A DNA stretch of 47,904 nucleotides from JBGCEZ01 sp045106735 (GTDB lineage: Bacteria; Planctomycetota; Phycisphaerae; Phycisphaerales; SM1A02), in NCBI GenBank assembly GCA_045106735.1, contig JBGCEZ010000051.1, forward strand, positions 1 through 47,904, in the 5' to 3' direction. Shown in pieces: positions 1 through 8,800 of the stretch; positions within the stretch are counted from its first letter, which is position 1, and every line of letters starts with the position of its first letter. A program made the position numbers and the translations under genes. The notes beneath the pieces are model-generated. The model did not search any database. It was not told where the DNA came from and saw only the letters and a list, made by a program, of their open reading frames with translations.

Positions 1-387
1 CACGCGGCATTGCTCCGTCACGCTTTCGCGCATTGCGGAAGATTCGTTACTGCAGCCTCCCGTAGGAGTCCGGACAGTGTCTCAGTTCCGATGCGGCGGG
101 TCATGCTCTCACACCCGCTACCCGTCTTCGGCTTGGTGAGCTTTTACCTCACCAACAACCTGATAGGACGTTCCCCGCTCCCGAGGCGGCAAGCCTTTGA
201 TGCCGAAGCACCACATCAGGTATTACTCCACGTTTCCATGGGCTATCCCTGACCTCGGGGTACGTAGGAACGCGTTACTCGCCCTTTCGCCGCTCTACTC
301 GCCCCCGAAGGGACTTTCGCGCTCGACTTGCATGTTTTAGCCATGCCGCCAGCGTTCGCGCTGAGCCAGGATCAAACTCTTCAATTA
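1..387 (-). rRNA. rrs: 16S ribosomal RNA, 5' portion (cut by the left edge)
   Basis: The reverse complement contains the universal bacterial 16S start region (AGAGTTTGATCCTGGCTCAG, 361-380), the GCGGCATGGCTAAAACATGC stretch, and the conserved ACTCCTACGGGAGGCTGCAG site near 50-75. The mature 5' end is placed at about 387 by comparison with the E. coli start, which precedes GAAGAGTTTGATC. Only roughly the first 390 bases of the gene are inside the window; the remainder lies to the left. The variable regions look planctomycetal to me, but genus-level placement needs a database. Confidence 0.97.
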
Positions 388-486
388 ATGTGCATTGAGC
401 AGCCACCGAAGTGACTGATACTTGCGAGAAAAGCTTGCCTGACTGCTTCGCCGGCAGATCCGAAGATCACCGACGAGCTGTCGCCA

Positions 487-533
487 CCGAGACACAAGCT
501 ATGTCTCGGCGCCAGAAGATGGCTTATCTTCTG
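487..533 (-). other. Two adjacent perfect stem-loops in the rRNA leader
   Basis: The first stem is CCGAGACA (487-494) pairing with TGTCTCGG (502-509) around a 7-base loop. The second is CAGAAGAT (513-520) pairing with ATCTTCTG (526-533) around a 5-base loop. Both have eight perfect pairs and are only three bases apart, about 100-145 bases upstream of the mature 16S end. Leader hairpins of this type can serve rRNA processing, folding or antitermination; which applies here is inference. Confidence 0.5.
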
Positions 534-612
534 ATGGTATTTGCGGACACCACTACCCCCTGGACGAATTACTCCGACACAGGAGATCGAGGTGCTTAAT
601 CACTCGAAATTG

Positions 613-642
613 CATATAATTTAGGCATCACAAGGATGTCCG
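613..642 (-). promoter_or_regulatory. Possible rRNA promoter (proximal)
   Basis: Read on the minus strand, CGGACA (642-637) and TATATG (618-613) are separated by 18 bases, resembling -35 and -10 boxes with four of six matches each. The site lies in an A/T-rich patch about 225 bases upstream of the mature 16S end. The match is weak and no start site can be confirmed from sequence. Confidence 0.25.
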
Positions 643-727
643 CTGGACGATCAAGCTGTGAAAATGATCGCCCGCGTTTTGGGACCGGAATCGGGTCGGC
701 TGTGAAACCTTACCGAAACCGGACACA

Positions 728-758
728 TCCTTACGGTTTCCTACTGTTCACTTGTCAA
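728..758 (-). promoter_or_regulatory. Possible rRNA promoter (distal), perfect TTGACA box
   Basis: A perfect TTGACA -35 hexamer is read on the minus strand at 758-753. Nineteen bases downstream is TAAGGA (733-728), a poor -10 match. A perfect -35 in such GC-rich DNA upstream of 16S is suggestive, but the weak -10 and long spacer keep confidence low. Confidence 0.3.
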
Positions 759-872
759 GGATCTGTACGGGTCGCTCACCGGAGCGAACGAAACCCGTTC
801 GGCTGGGCGTTTGCCTCAACCGGGACGCAGATGATACTCAGCCCCTCCCCCCCGTCAACCCTACTGGTCGAG

Positions 873-1730
873 TCAATCCGAAAAAATCGCGCCTCGCGTC
901 TCCGCGGGTGACAAAGCCCCGTCCCGTCCCTCCATTGCGTCCCGGGTGACCAAGACGGCAACGACGACCCAGCCGGCTCCTGAGGCGAGGAGACATTCCA
1001 CCGCGGCCGCCAACGTGGCCCCCGTGGTCCTCAGGTCATCGACCAGTACGACGGTGGCCCCCGAAGGAATCCGAGCTTGAGCCCGCCGCCCAGCCTGGAT
1101 GACCGAATTGCCCCGCTCTGATCGCTCCGCCGCGGTCATGCCGGCCTGCCGGCGGCCACCACGGTGCTCGAGGACGCCGGGCACCAAGCGTCCACCAACG
1201 CCATCGGCGACTCCGGCGGCGATCACACGGCCATGGTCGATGCCGCGAGCGGCCCTCCGGACGGGGCTGGCGGGCATTGGCACCACCAGGACGCCCGGCT
1301 CCGCCGCCGCGATGTCCCGGACTCGAGTCCCCAGGCGTCGCCCGAGTGCCAGTCCAAGCTCCCCCCAGCCTCCGCGATGCTTGATCTGGCGGACGCGCTG
1401 TCCCAAAGGGCCCGCATCGCGGCCAAGAATGACAACGTCGTTGCCCAACGGCCTGCACCCACACGAATCCTCGATCCAGACCGGCTGCCCGGCCTCGCCC
1501 AATGGCCAGCCAGGCGGAACCCGGCCACAACGCCGGCACCATTGCCCGGGCGGGACAAAGGCCCTCGCCAACACCTCGGCTTCCTGATCCGCCGGCGATC
1601 GAGCCAATCCGAGCCAGCGATCTGCGCCGTCGCGGACCTGCACCGAGAGCCCACGAAACATCGGCGATCCGGCCAACACGATTGCCCAAACGGCCCGGAG
1701 GGCACGGTCGGCCGGAAAACTCTGATGCAT
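873..1730 (-). CDS. ComF-like amidophosphoribosyltransferase family protein
   Basis: This 285-residue protein has the ComF architecture. An N-terminal zinc-ribbon-like set of cysteines (WCRRCG and, about 25 residues later, SCGC) is followed by a type I phosphoribosyltransferase fold. Its PRPP-binding loop reads VVLVDDLRTTGATL, matching the family's DD-x-x-TTGAT pattern. ComF proteins are cytoplasmic and are needed for DNA uptake in naturally competent bacteria, but their exact reaction is unsettled. The usual length is 200-240, so the true start may be an internal Met such as residue 25 (MFRGLSV); no good ribosome binding site precedes either. No other competence gene is nearby, so a role in transformation is not implied by context. 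Confidence 0.8.
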   Translation of the reverse strand: MHQSFPADRALRAVWAIVLAGSPMFRGLSVQVRDGADRWLGLARSPADQEAEVLARAFVPPGQWCRRCGRVPPGWPLGEAGQPVWIEDSCGCRPLGNDVVILGRDAGPLGQRVRQIKHRGGWGELGLALGRRLGTRVRDIAAAEPGVLVVPMPASPVRRAARGIDHGRVIAAGVADGVGGRLVPGVLEHRGGRRQAGMTAAERSERGNSVIQAGRRAQARIPSGATVVLVDDLRTTGATLAAAVECLLASGAGWVVVAVLVTRDAMEGRDGALSPAETRGAIFSD

Positions 1731-2100
1731 GGATGGAGTGTCCCGCCTCGAACGCCGCCCGGCCGCAAACGCCGCGAAAACGCCGGGGCCGTCGACCGGT
1801 CACTCGCCCACGGACCGCTCTGAGCGCGAGCATGACGGGCACGTCGGTTTCAACGCGTCCGGCATGCCGCGAACATTCTTGAGCCCGCTGGAGCCCTGGA
1901 CCCCGGTATCCCTGGCCCCCCAGACTCCTGGACCCCCCGACCCCCGGTTCCCCGGTTCCCCGGAGGCCAGAATCCACCGTTTCGGCGAGGGCAGGAGCCC
2001 GATCGAGAGGTCAACGGCGGCCTCGGCGGCACGACAGCGCGCCACCGAGGCTTGGACGGACGGAGATGGAGATGCGGGCACCGGACAATTACCGCCCAAA
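1731..2100. other. Intergenic stretch, low-complexity
   Basis: This region lies between the ComF-like gene and tRNA-Arg. It contains a C-rich, repetitive segment (about 1895-1970) with repeated CCCTGGACC and GGTTCCCC units. Several frames are open on both strands, but their translations are low in complexity and unrecognisable. I see no convincing gene. Confidence 0.4.
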
Positions 2101-2174
2101 CGCACCCGGGAGGGCTCGAACCTCCGACCTGACGGTTAGGAACCGCCTGCTCTGTCCAACTGAGCTACGGGTGC
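2101..2174 (-). tRNA. tRNA-Arg (anticodon CCU)
   Basis: The reverse complement folds as a complete cloverleaf. The 7-bp acceptor stem is GCACCCG/CGGGTGC, the D stem GCTC/GAGC, the anticodon stem GGCGG/CCGTC (with one G-T pair) and the T stem GGAGG/CCTCC with a TTCGAGC loop. The anticodon loop TTCCTAA gives anticodon CCT (2138-2140), which reads the arginine codon AGG. The discriminator base is G at 2101, and no CCA is encoded after it, so CCA must be added post-transcriptionally. It stands alone, with no other tRNA beside it. Confidence 0.95.
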
Positions 2175-2598
2175 AATTCGCGACGGCATCGGTCGATGGC
2201 GAACGATGTCGTGCGGTCCGCGAACCCGGCGAAACCGGCGTTCGCGAAGCCTCCATCGTACCCGAGGCGCGATTGGCTCGGGCTTTCCGACGTCCGTCGA
2301 TGGCCGCCATTCCCGCGTTGCCGACCGGCCCACCACGATGCGCACCGCCCATCCGGAGGTGTCGGCCATGGAGCAACCCGTTTGGAAAACCGGGCGTGGG
2401 GCTCTGGATTGAAGCTCTGGCTCGGAGTTCTGGCCTGAAGCTCAGGCCGGAAGTTCTGGCGTGGAGCAGCTGGTCGCGGCCCCTCCGGACTCAGCGCGCC
2501 CCAAAACGCCGGCCGGCCGGCGTCGGACTCAGCATCTCGCTTCTCACTCGGCACTCGGCACTCGGAAACCCGGATGTGCACCGGCCGGGCGGACGCCC
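2175..2598. other. Intergenic stretch with short degenerate repeats
   Basis: This region lies between tRNA-Arg and a small membrane-protein gene. Positions 2405-2465 hold three imperfect copies of a GAAGCTCTGGC/GAAGTTCTGGC-like unit, and 2545-2570 holds CACTCGG tandem copies. No open frame here has a recognisable product, and no clear tRNA promoter or terminator could be identified. Confidence 0.4.
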
Positions 2599-2838
2599 TC
2601 AGACCGCCGAGTCGCAATCGCCCTTGCTGCGGGCGGCCATGAGTCGCTCGCCGGCTTCTGCGGACATGGAACCTTCGGCGATGTAGGCGGCGATCTCCCG
2701 CCGCGTCCGTTCGCGGCTGGCGTTCATCAGAACGTTGCTGACTCCTTTGATGGCGACCACCAGGACGATCCCGATCAGAATCAAGCCGGGTGGGTCCAGT
2801 CGCCCGAAGGCGTGAATCACGTCACTGAATCCAAGCAT
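2599..2838 (-). CDS. Small single-span membrane protein with SHOCT-like tail
   Basis: The 79-residue protein begins MLGFSDV and is preceded by a good ribosome binding site (GGAG, eight bases upstream), so this start is preferred over the longer open frame extending to 3075. Residues about 18-37 (LILIGIVLVVAIKGVSNVL) form one membrane span. The cytoplasmic tail RRREIAAYIAEGSMSAEAGERLM resembles the short helical segment (SHOCT-like) found at the ends of many small bacterial membrane proteins, where it probably mediates oligomerisation. No specific function is known to me. The gene is divergent from the small gene at 3174. Confidence 0.65.
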   Translation of the reverse strand: MLGFSDVIHAFGRLDPPGLILIGIVLVVAIKGVSNVLMNASRERTRREIAAYIAEGSMSAEAGERLMAARSKGDCDSAV

Positions 2839-3173
2839 CTGCTGCGCTCCTGTCGTCGAACGGAGGCCACGCGTTGGCCGCCAACTCGCCCAGAGTGATT
2901 GGTGAACCCGCCCCAGCGATTTCACTCGACCACCTCGGTGGACAACCGGTGGACGAACCGAGGGTATCCGTCGATCGACCAAACTTCGACGGTGGAAGGC
3001 TGGACGAGCCGATGCGGTTGGGGACACTGCTTCGCGGCAGGGTCCCGGGCGGAAGCGATGCGCTTCTGCCTCCACGGGGCCCGGACACGGGCCGGACGCA
3101 CTGGACGCGTCAACCTCCGAGTCCCTTCGTGCCTCGGACCACGGACACCCCAGGACGGGGGAAATGGTGATCC
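2839..3173. other. Intergenic region between two divergent small genes
   Basis: This 335-base stretch separates the minus-strand small membrane protein from the plus-strand gene at 3174 and should hold both promoters. I could not pick out a convincing -35/-10 pair, palindrome or further gene. Confidence 0.35.
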
Positions 3174-3377
3174 ATGCTCAGCCTTGACCAGCTCATCGAC
3201 CACGTGATGGAACTGAACCCGACGGCCAGCCGCGAATTTCTTGCGCGCTTCGACCGTCGCGAGGTTCAGGAGTACCTCGAGCATCTGCAGCTGACGACCG
3301 AGCCACGCGGCTCGCACTCGGCGTGGGTCCGGCCCGACGGCTCCCGAGCCGTGATTACGCGCACCCCCGCAGCCTGA
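3174..3377 (+). CDS. Small hypothetical protein (67 residues)
   Basis: The protein starts MLSLDQLIDHVMELNPTASR and has a mixed, plausible composition with alternating acidic and hydrophobic residues. A purine-rich segment (GGGGGAAA) lies about 10 bases upstream. Predicted helices in the first two thirds (LIDHVMELN, REFLARF, REVQEYLEHLQL) are followed by a short basic tail. I do not recognise a domain. It could be a small regulatory or adaptor protein, but nothing in the context shows this. It converges on the response-regulator gene. Confidence 0.5.
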   Translation: MLSLDQLIDHVMELNPTASREFLARFDRREVQEYLEHLQLTTEPRGSHSAWVRPDGSRAVITRTPAA

Positions 3378-3600
3378 CAGCTGGTCAAAAACGCCCCCCC
3401 CCGTCCTGAGCACGATCACTCCGCCATTCGCTTTGTCGCGGAAACGCGGCGTATCGAGTGGACTGCCTTCGATTCGGTCCCGTGCGAGGGCCGGAAGCAC
3501 CGCACTCAGAACGCGGCGGGCTTCTTCAACGGTCTGCGACAGCCGATCTCGGCCGCTCTGCCCCGCGTCATCAGGGCCCCGCGTCCCGACCGGCGGTGGG

Positions 3601-4080
3601 TCATTCCGGACGAGACTCGCGTTGCAAGACTTCTTCCAGCCGCCGCTTGAGCAAGCGGACGCGGATGAGCGACTTGACACGGGTCAACAATTCAAGCTTG
3701 TTCACCGGCTTCGTCAAGAAGTCATCGGTCCCACATTCGACGGCTCGCTCGAAGTCCCCCACTTCGTGCAGCGCGGTCACCATGATCACGACGATGTCCC
3801 GGGTTGCCGGCGACTGCTTGATTTTGCGGCACACCTCGTAGCCGCTCATCCTCGGCATCATCACGTCGAGCAGCACCAGATCGGGCGGTGAAGATTCGAT
3901 CTGCTCGATCGCCTCGACCCCGTCCCGGCACATCACGAGGGTGCAGGGCAATGCTTCGAGGTAGGCCTGCATCAGCTCGAGGTTCTGCTGGTTGTCATCG
4001 ACCAACAGGATCGTCGCGTCGGCGAGATCGGGCAGAAGCTGGTCGTCGGTCACCTCGGTCGGGGTAGCGGCGTCGCTCAT
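3601..4080 (-). CDS. Single-domain response regulator (CheY-like receiver)
   Basis: The protein has 159 residues, starting MSDAATPTEV after a GGGAA ribosome binding site. A receiver domain spans about residues 23-140: the acidic pair is in ILLVDDN (D28, D29), the phospho-acceptor is in LVLLDVMMPRMSGYE (D72), the switch Thr is in IMVTALHE (T102), and the conserved lysine is in FLTKPVN (K124). The tail (about 140-159) is a charged helix with no output domain. Such proteins relay phosphate from histidine kinases to motility, cyclic-di-GMP or scaffold partners. No kinase gene is adjacent, so the partner is unknown. A much longer open frame in the same frame runs upstream to 5571, but it is antisense to the gene at 4531 and has no receiver-family features. 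Confidence 0.93.
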   Translation of the reverse strand: MSDAATPTEVTDDQLLPDLADATILLVDDNQQNLELMQAYLEALPCTLVMCRDGVEAIEQIESSPPDLVLLDVMMPRMSGYEVCRKIKQSPATRDIVVIMVTALHEVGDFERAVECGTDDFLTKPVNKLELLTRVKSLIRVRLLKRRLEEVLQRESRPE

Positions 4081-4530
4081 CGATGTTCCCTGGTTCAGTG
4101 CTGGGGCGTTGGAGACCGGTCGTGCGTGGCCAAAGGTCCAGGGGCCGGCACCGGAGTGCGGGCGATGGACGGGACGGGAGGCGCCGGGCGGCCATGGCGT
4201 GCCCCCCAAGCGCTGGACGGGCAAGCGCGGAGCCACGCTCCTGATGCCGATCCCTCGGGCCCCAGACGGTACCAGACCCCCTCTTTGCGCGTCGCGCGGG
4301 GGCATCTCGGCCGCCGCGCGGAGGCCGCCTCTGGTGCCCTCGGACCCCCGAATTCGAACGCCGGCCACGGATCGCGTATCCTCTGCGATTCGGCTGCGGG
4401 CCGGCACGCCATCCGCGCCGCCGTGCCCTCTGCCGCCTCCCAGGCGGCTGACCCCCGCAGCTGACCGCAGCCCCCCCGGCGCCCGGCTGATTCTGGCCCG
4501 CGTCAATCTCTCGAGGAGCCCGAGGATCTC
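4081..4530. other. Divergent intergenic region, no gene seen
   Basis: This 450-base region lies between the response regulator (minus) and the hypothetical gene at 4531 (plus). Open frames on both strands give arginine- and proline-rich translations typical of GC-rich noncoding DNA. It presumably holds two promoters; none could be assigned. Confidence 0.4.
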
Positions 4531-4980
4531 ATGGTGCAGCCGACGAACGCCTGGCAGGACCGATTCAATACGCCCGACGTGACCACCCTGCGCAAGGGCG
4601 TGGACACCGAAGCGGCGGAGGCCTTCGACCGCATCCGGACCGACCTGCTTCGGGTCGAAGGGGCCCGTGAGGTCATGGCCTGGTACGGGCAGAGTTGGGG
4701 CTGGAGCATCGAGTACCACGTCGATGCGATCGACGACGGACCACTGGCCGTCATCATCCCCGCCCCCGAAGATGTTCAGATGGCCATGACCATTGAGCCG
4801 GACTTCCTGGCCCAACTCCCGTTGCGTCGGATGAAGCGAGCGATCCGCGACGGGCTGGATCTCGCCTCCCCGCCGTTCGACACGAATCTGGCCGTCTGGT
4901 CGCTTCAGCCGGTGCACATCCTCGACGACCTGATGGACCTGATCGAGCGCCGCTTGAAGTTTGAGGCCAGCCGAGCCTGA
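4531..4980 (+). CDS. Hypothetical cytoplasmic protein (149 residues)
   Basis: The protein begins MVQPTNAWQDRF, without signal peptide or membrane span. A central segment (about residues 50-95: WYGQSWGWSIEYHVD, then LAVIIPAPEDVQMAMTI) looks like an alpha/beta domain that aligns loosely in my memory with small DUF3788-type proteins, whose function is unknown. That resemblance is weak and unverified. It ends 13 bases before the stop of the converging envelope operon. Codon use fits its neighbours, so it is probably real. Confidence 0.6.
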   Translation: MVQPTNAWQDRFNTPDVTTLRKGVDTEAAEAFDRIRTDLLRVEGAREVMAWYGQSWGWSIEYHVDAIDDGPLAVIIPAPEDVQMAMTIEPDFLAQLPLRRMKRAIRDGLDLASPPFDTNLAVWSLQPVHILDDLMDLIERRLKFEASRA

Positions 4981-4993
4981 GCCGCTTGCGAGG

Positions 4994-5869
4994 CTATTCG
5001 ACCCACGACCCGTCCCGCCAACGCGGCCGAGTGGTATCGACGCCGAGCAACGTGCTCGCATCGTCCAGGTCGACCTCCACCAGCGATTGACGCGAGCCCC
5101 CGAGCAAGGTCTCCGTCCAACCGGTTGACGGCCCGAGCAAAACCGCGATCTCCAAGGAGAGTTCGCGGCGGAGCTGGGTGTCGGTGGCCACCGTGCGTTC
5201 GCTCGCGAGCCGCACGCGGAACCCGTCGCTTCCGCCGGGCCAGGACTCGAGCAGAGAAACGGCAACGTCGACATCGATGGCTTCGAACGCCTCGATCGCC
5301 AACTCGTCGTCCCCCATCCGCCGGGCGGCCATCGTTTCGACGAAGTGGCCCAAGTCCACCGGAGAGAGCGGGCGAATCCGGGCCTGGGCCCCCGAAAAAC
5401 GGGGCGGACGTCCACGCAGCCGTCGCGACCCTTCCAACAATTCAGCCATGGCCAGCATGCGGCGACGTTCGCCATCTTGCGACGTGAGATCGGCCAGGGC
5501 GCGGAGCGCGCCCGGACGCAGCCGCTCGTCGAGGCCTCCGGCCAGCCCGTAGAGGCGGCGCACGAGTTCAAGTTCCGCCCTACCGGCCGAGCTGTTCGCC
5601 ACCCGGCGATCTTCGATCTCTTCGGCCAGGGCGAGGTAACCCATTGCGGCCGCCGGATCCAGCCGCGACAGACGCTCCCCCCATCGGTCGGAAAGCGTCA
5701 TGTTGGTCCGCGCTTGGCCCGCGGCCGGAACCCCGGCCCAGCCAAGGACGACGAGCGTGATCGCGCCGACGCTGGCCGCCGCAATCCGATGGATCCGCCG
5801 CGATCGCGGGCGCCGGCGAGCATCGGGCCGACGCGGCGGAAACAGTGAGATGGTCCGAGGTCGGTTCAC
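4994..5869 (-). CDS. Secreted or anchored hypothetical protein, last gene of the ExbBD/vWA operon
   Basis: The protein has 291 residues. Its GTG start overlaps the preceding stop as GTGA, with a GGAGGA ribosome binding site five to six bases upstream. An arginine-rich N-terminus is followed by a hydrophobic stretch (about residues 28-50, ASVGAITLVVLGWAGVPAAGQA) that is either a signal peptide or an anchor. The remaining 240 residues are mainly helical, with repeated Leu-Ala patterns like TPR proteins, but I recognise no family. Being the last of eight coupled genes implies a role with the ExbBD complex in the envelope. Confidence 0.75.
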   Translation of the reverse strand: MNRPRTISLFPPRRPDARRRPRSRRIHRIAAASVGAITLVVLGWAGVPAAGQARTNMTLSDRWGERLSRLDPAAAMGYLALAEEIEDRRVANSSAGRAELELVRRLYGLAGGLDERLRPGALRALADLTSQDGERRRMLAMAELLEGSRRLRGRPPRFSGAQARIRPLSPVDLGHFVETMAARRMGDDELAIEAFEAIDVDVAVSLLESWPGGSDGFRVRLASERTVATDTQLRRELSLEIAVLLGPSTGWTETLLGGSRQSLVEVDLDDASTLLGVDTTRPRWRDGSWVE

Positions 5870-8800
5870 GGTCTTCCTCCGGGACTCGGGATCCCCGGGG
5901 CCCGCCGTGGCCGGCTGCCTGGGTTCCGTTGATCGGGAATCGCGTCGGGCGATCCGGGGCTCGCGGGCGGGGATCGCTGCAGCGGGTTCTCGACGCCGCG
6001 GCGACGCTCCGGCATCCCGCGCCCGTCGGCCGGCGGCGCCGCGGGGGCCACGCCGCCAAGGGCACGCCCGTCCGCGTCACTGGCATCGCCGTTCAAACCG
6101 AAACGAATCTCCCACATCTCCAGCATCGCCAGCTCGATGGCCAAGAGCTGATCGAGCACATTGACCGTCTCCCGCCGGGCGATCTCCGAACGTTCGAGGG
6201 CGGCGGCGACATCCGGCGCGCGCTTGGGTTGCTCGGCCGCGGTGACGAATGCCAGCGCTTCGATGACCGCGATCAGATCCGCGGCGGTCGCCTGAAGCCG
6301 GGTCGTCGACAAGCCGGCCCGGGCCGCCCGCCGGTCCGGAAGAAGTCGTGCGGCGACGGGCACTGGTCGCACCGAGAGACGGGTACTGGCGGACCGGAGC
6401 CACGCGTCGGCCAGTCGCCCGGCGGCCATGCCCGGATCCCCGGCCGAAAAGTCGACCGTCACTTCGTCCCGGACGAGTGCGACCCGCCGATTGATGGACT
6501 CGGTGTAGGTTCGCTGGTTGATGCCGAGGACGTCTTCTTGCGGCTCCAACAGGTCGACGGCGTGCCGCAACAACGCAAGCCGGGCCTCCAGTCGCCACTG
6601 GTCTTCCCGTTCGAAAACGATGCTCGAACCGATCACCCGGTTCACGATCGACGCCAAGTCAGCGTCAACCGGGGCGGTCGGAATTCGATCGGCCACCGCC
6701 AGCACCGTGTTGACGCCGGACGCAAGATCGTCGGCGAACATCAACCGCGCCATTTCACGCTGCCGATTCGCCCCTGGCCGCAAGATGATGCCGGCGAGTG
6801 TGGCGGCATCCCGTGGCCCAAGGTCCGATCCGATCCGGGTTGAAAGCCCGCGCAAGAGGATCATCGCGTCGTTGCCGCGGTTCTTCACCCGGTCCCACGC
6901 CGCGGTGAAGGTCCCGTCTGGCTCGCCGATCGCGTCGGCGGTCATCGAACTGAGCGGCCGTTCGACCGGGCCCTGAAAATTCGGCGCGGCCGCGATGACG
7001 TCGGATGCGGCCATCGTCGATTCATCGAGGCGATTGGCCGCGAGCGTGGCCGCGGATTCGATCACCTGACTCACCTCGGCCAGGCGGCCAAGACGGCCTG
7101 CATCGTCAAACGCAGCAGCCCGGCCGCGAACCTCGGCCACCGCTTCCATCCAGGTCTCCAGTGATTCAAGGTCGACGGGAATCGGCTGGCCGCCGAGATC
7201 TTGCTCTGGCGGCGTCGGCCACGCACTGGCCACTCGATCGCGGTACTCGGCCCGTGTGGCCGAAGTGGCCGACAGCGGGAGCACCAGCGACTCACCGAAC
7301 CACGGTAGATCGCGCCGCAGGGCGAGAATCGTCGTGAGCGCTCGAAGGTCGTCGTCCGAGGCGATGCCTGGGTCGACGAACGCAGCCTCGATCGTGCGAC
7401 GGGCCACGAGCGGCATGTCGGCCGGCACTTCCAGCATCAGCCGCCCGAGCAAGTCGGCCGAGAAGCCCTCTTCCGACAGCACTCGATCGCTGCGCAGCAG
7501 GCGCTCCAGGGCTGCGGCGACCAGCCGGTCGCGAAGCGTGCCCACCGTGAGGTCGGCGTCCATCGCCTCGGCGGCATCGAGCCAACGTTCCCAGGGTTCC
7601 GGGCCGATGTCGTCCCCGGCGTCAATGAGTTCTTGGGCCGCCAGCTCCAGCCACGCCGCGGTGATCGCCCGCGTCCCGCTCGCGGCCGCGACGAACCCGG
7701 CCTCAGTCTGCCCGGTGCCGAGCGGGGCAAGCGATTCGCGGGCGATGTCCGTGGCGAGTTGCCGCGGGCCTTCCGGGGAGAAGGGTTCGGACATGACCGC
7801 ACCGAGCACGCTCATGCGCCAGGCTCCGGCCCACGCGAACGGCGTTTGGTCGGCGACGGGAGCTTCGACGCTCGTTGGAGGGCGTAGGAATGACGCCAGG
7901 CGGCCGGCAAGCCGGACACGGTCGCCGGTCGCATTGAAGCCCGTCACCGCCATCGTCCGCAGGTCTCGAACATCCGACGGACGGGCCCGCACCCAACCAC
8001 GCTCGGCCTCGGCCATCGAGGCGCCCCAACGCTGAATCGTTGCGTCGCTGGGCGGCGTCCGGACGCCGAGCCGTCGAACCACGTCGGCCTCGATCAACCC
8101 TGGGAGCGTGGGCAGTTCGTCGGCCGCGGTCAGGAGGCCCGGGCCAGGCGGCGGACCCTGCATCCATGGAATGCGTTCGAAGACGAGGGCACGCTGGGCC
8201 GCGGCAGCCCGGATGGCCTCGGACCGGGATCCATCGCCCCCTCCCACCTGGCTGGAGATCGATGGATCGACGGGAAGCGGCGGCGGCGGTTGAACTTCGC
8301 CGGTGAAGCCGCGGCCGATGACGACCACCAACAGGATCAAGGGCAGCAAGACCGCGGCGACGAGCTTGGCCGTGTCAACCGGCCCGGCTTCCTTGAGTTC
8401 GGGCATCAAGGATCGGGCGAGTTCGGTGGCCGCATCGCGCGACGGAGGTGCGGACTCGGCCCCGGGAACCGGCGGCGCAGCAACGATGACGTCGCGCAGG
8501 GTATACCGCGTGAAGTCGTCGGCGATCATGGCGATCGGCGCGGGCCGACTGCCGGCCCGGGCGTAGTCGGCCAAGCCGGTGATCACGTTGACCAGACCGG
8601 GAGCGCGCACGCCGTGGGCCGAAGCCAGGGCGACGAGCCGGGCTCGGCTGCGTTGGTTCCAGCCACCGTGACCGACCAACGTGCCGAGGGCGGCGCGGTC
8701 GAACGGGGTCAGCGGTGGCAGTTCGTCCGGATGCGGGCGAGGCCGCGTCACGCCCTGGAAGGCGTTGCCCATCGTCCGACCGGTGACCGCGTGGACCTCG

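Larger units (their letters stand above)
388..872 (-). other. 16S rRNA leader and promoter region, no protein gene
   Basis: This 485-base stretch lies upstream of the 16S gene and downstream of the ComF-like gene, both on the minus strand. It is noticeably richer in A and T than the rest of the window. It holds two perfect adjacent hairpins (487-533) and two possible promoter signals, listed separately. The short open frames here have no recognisable protein. It is best read as the rRNA operon leader. Confidence 0.6.

Noticed and set aside
615..620. Perfect TATAAT on the plus strand in the rRNA leader
   Set aside because: No -35 box is found at a suitable distance, and no plus-strand gene follows for 2.5 kb. 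The A/T patch fits the minus-strand rRNA promoter region better.
3601..5571. 656-residue frame extending the response regulator upstream
   Set aside because: The extension lies antisense to the genes at 4531 and 4994. The receiver gene has its own ribosome binding site and start at 4080.
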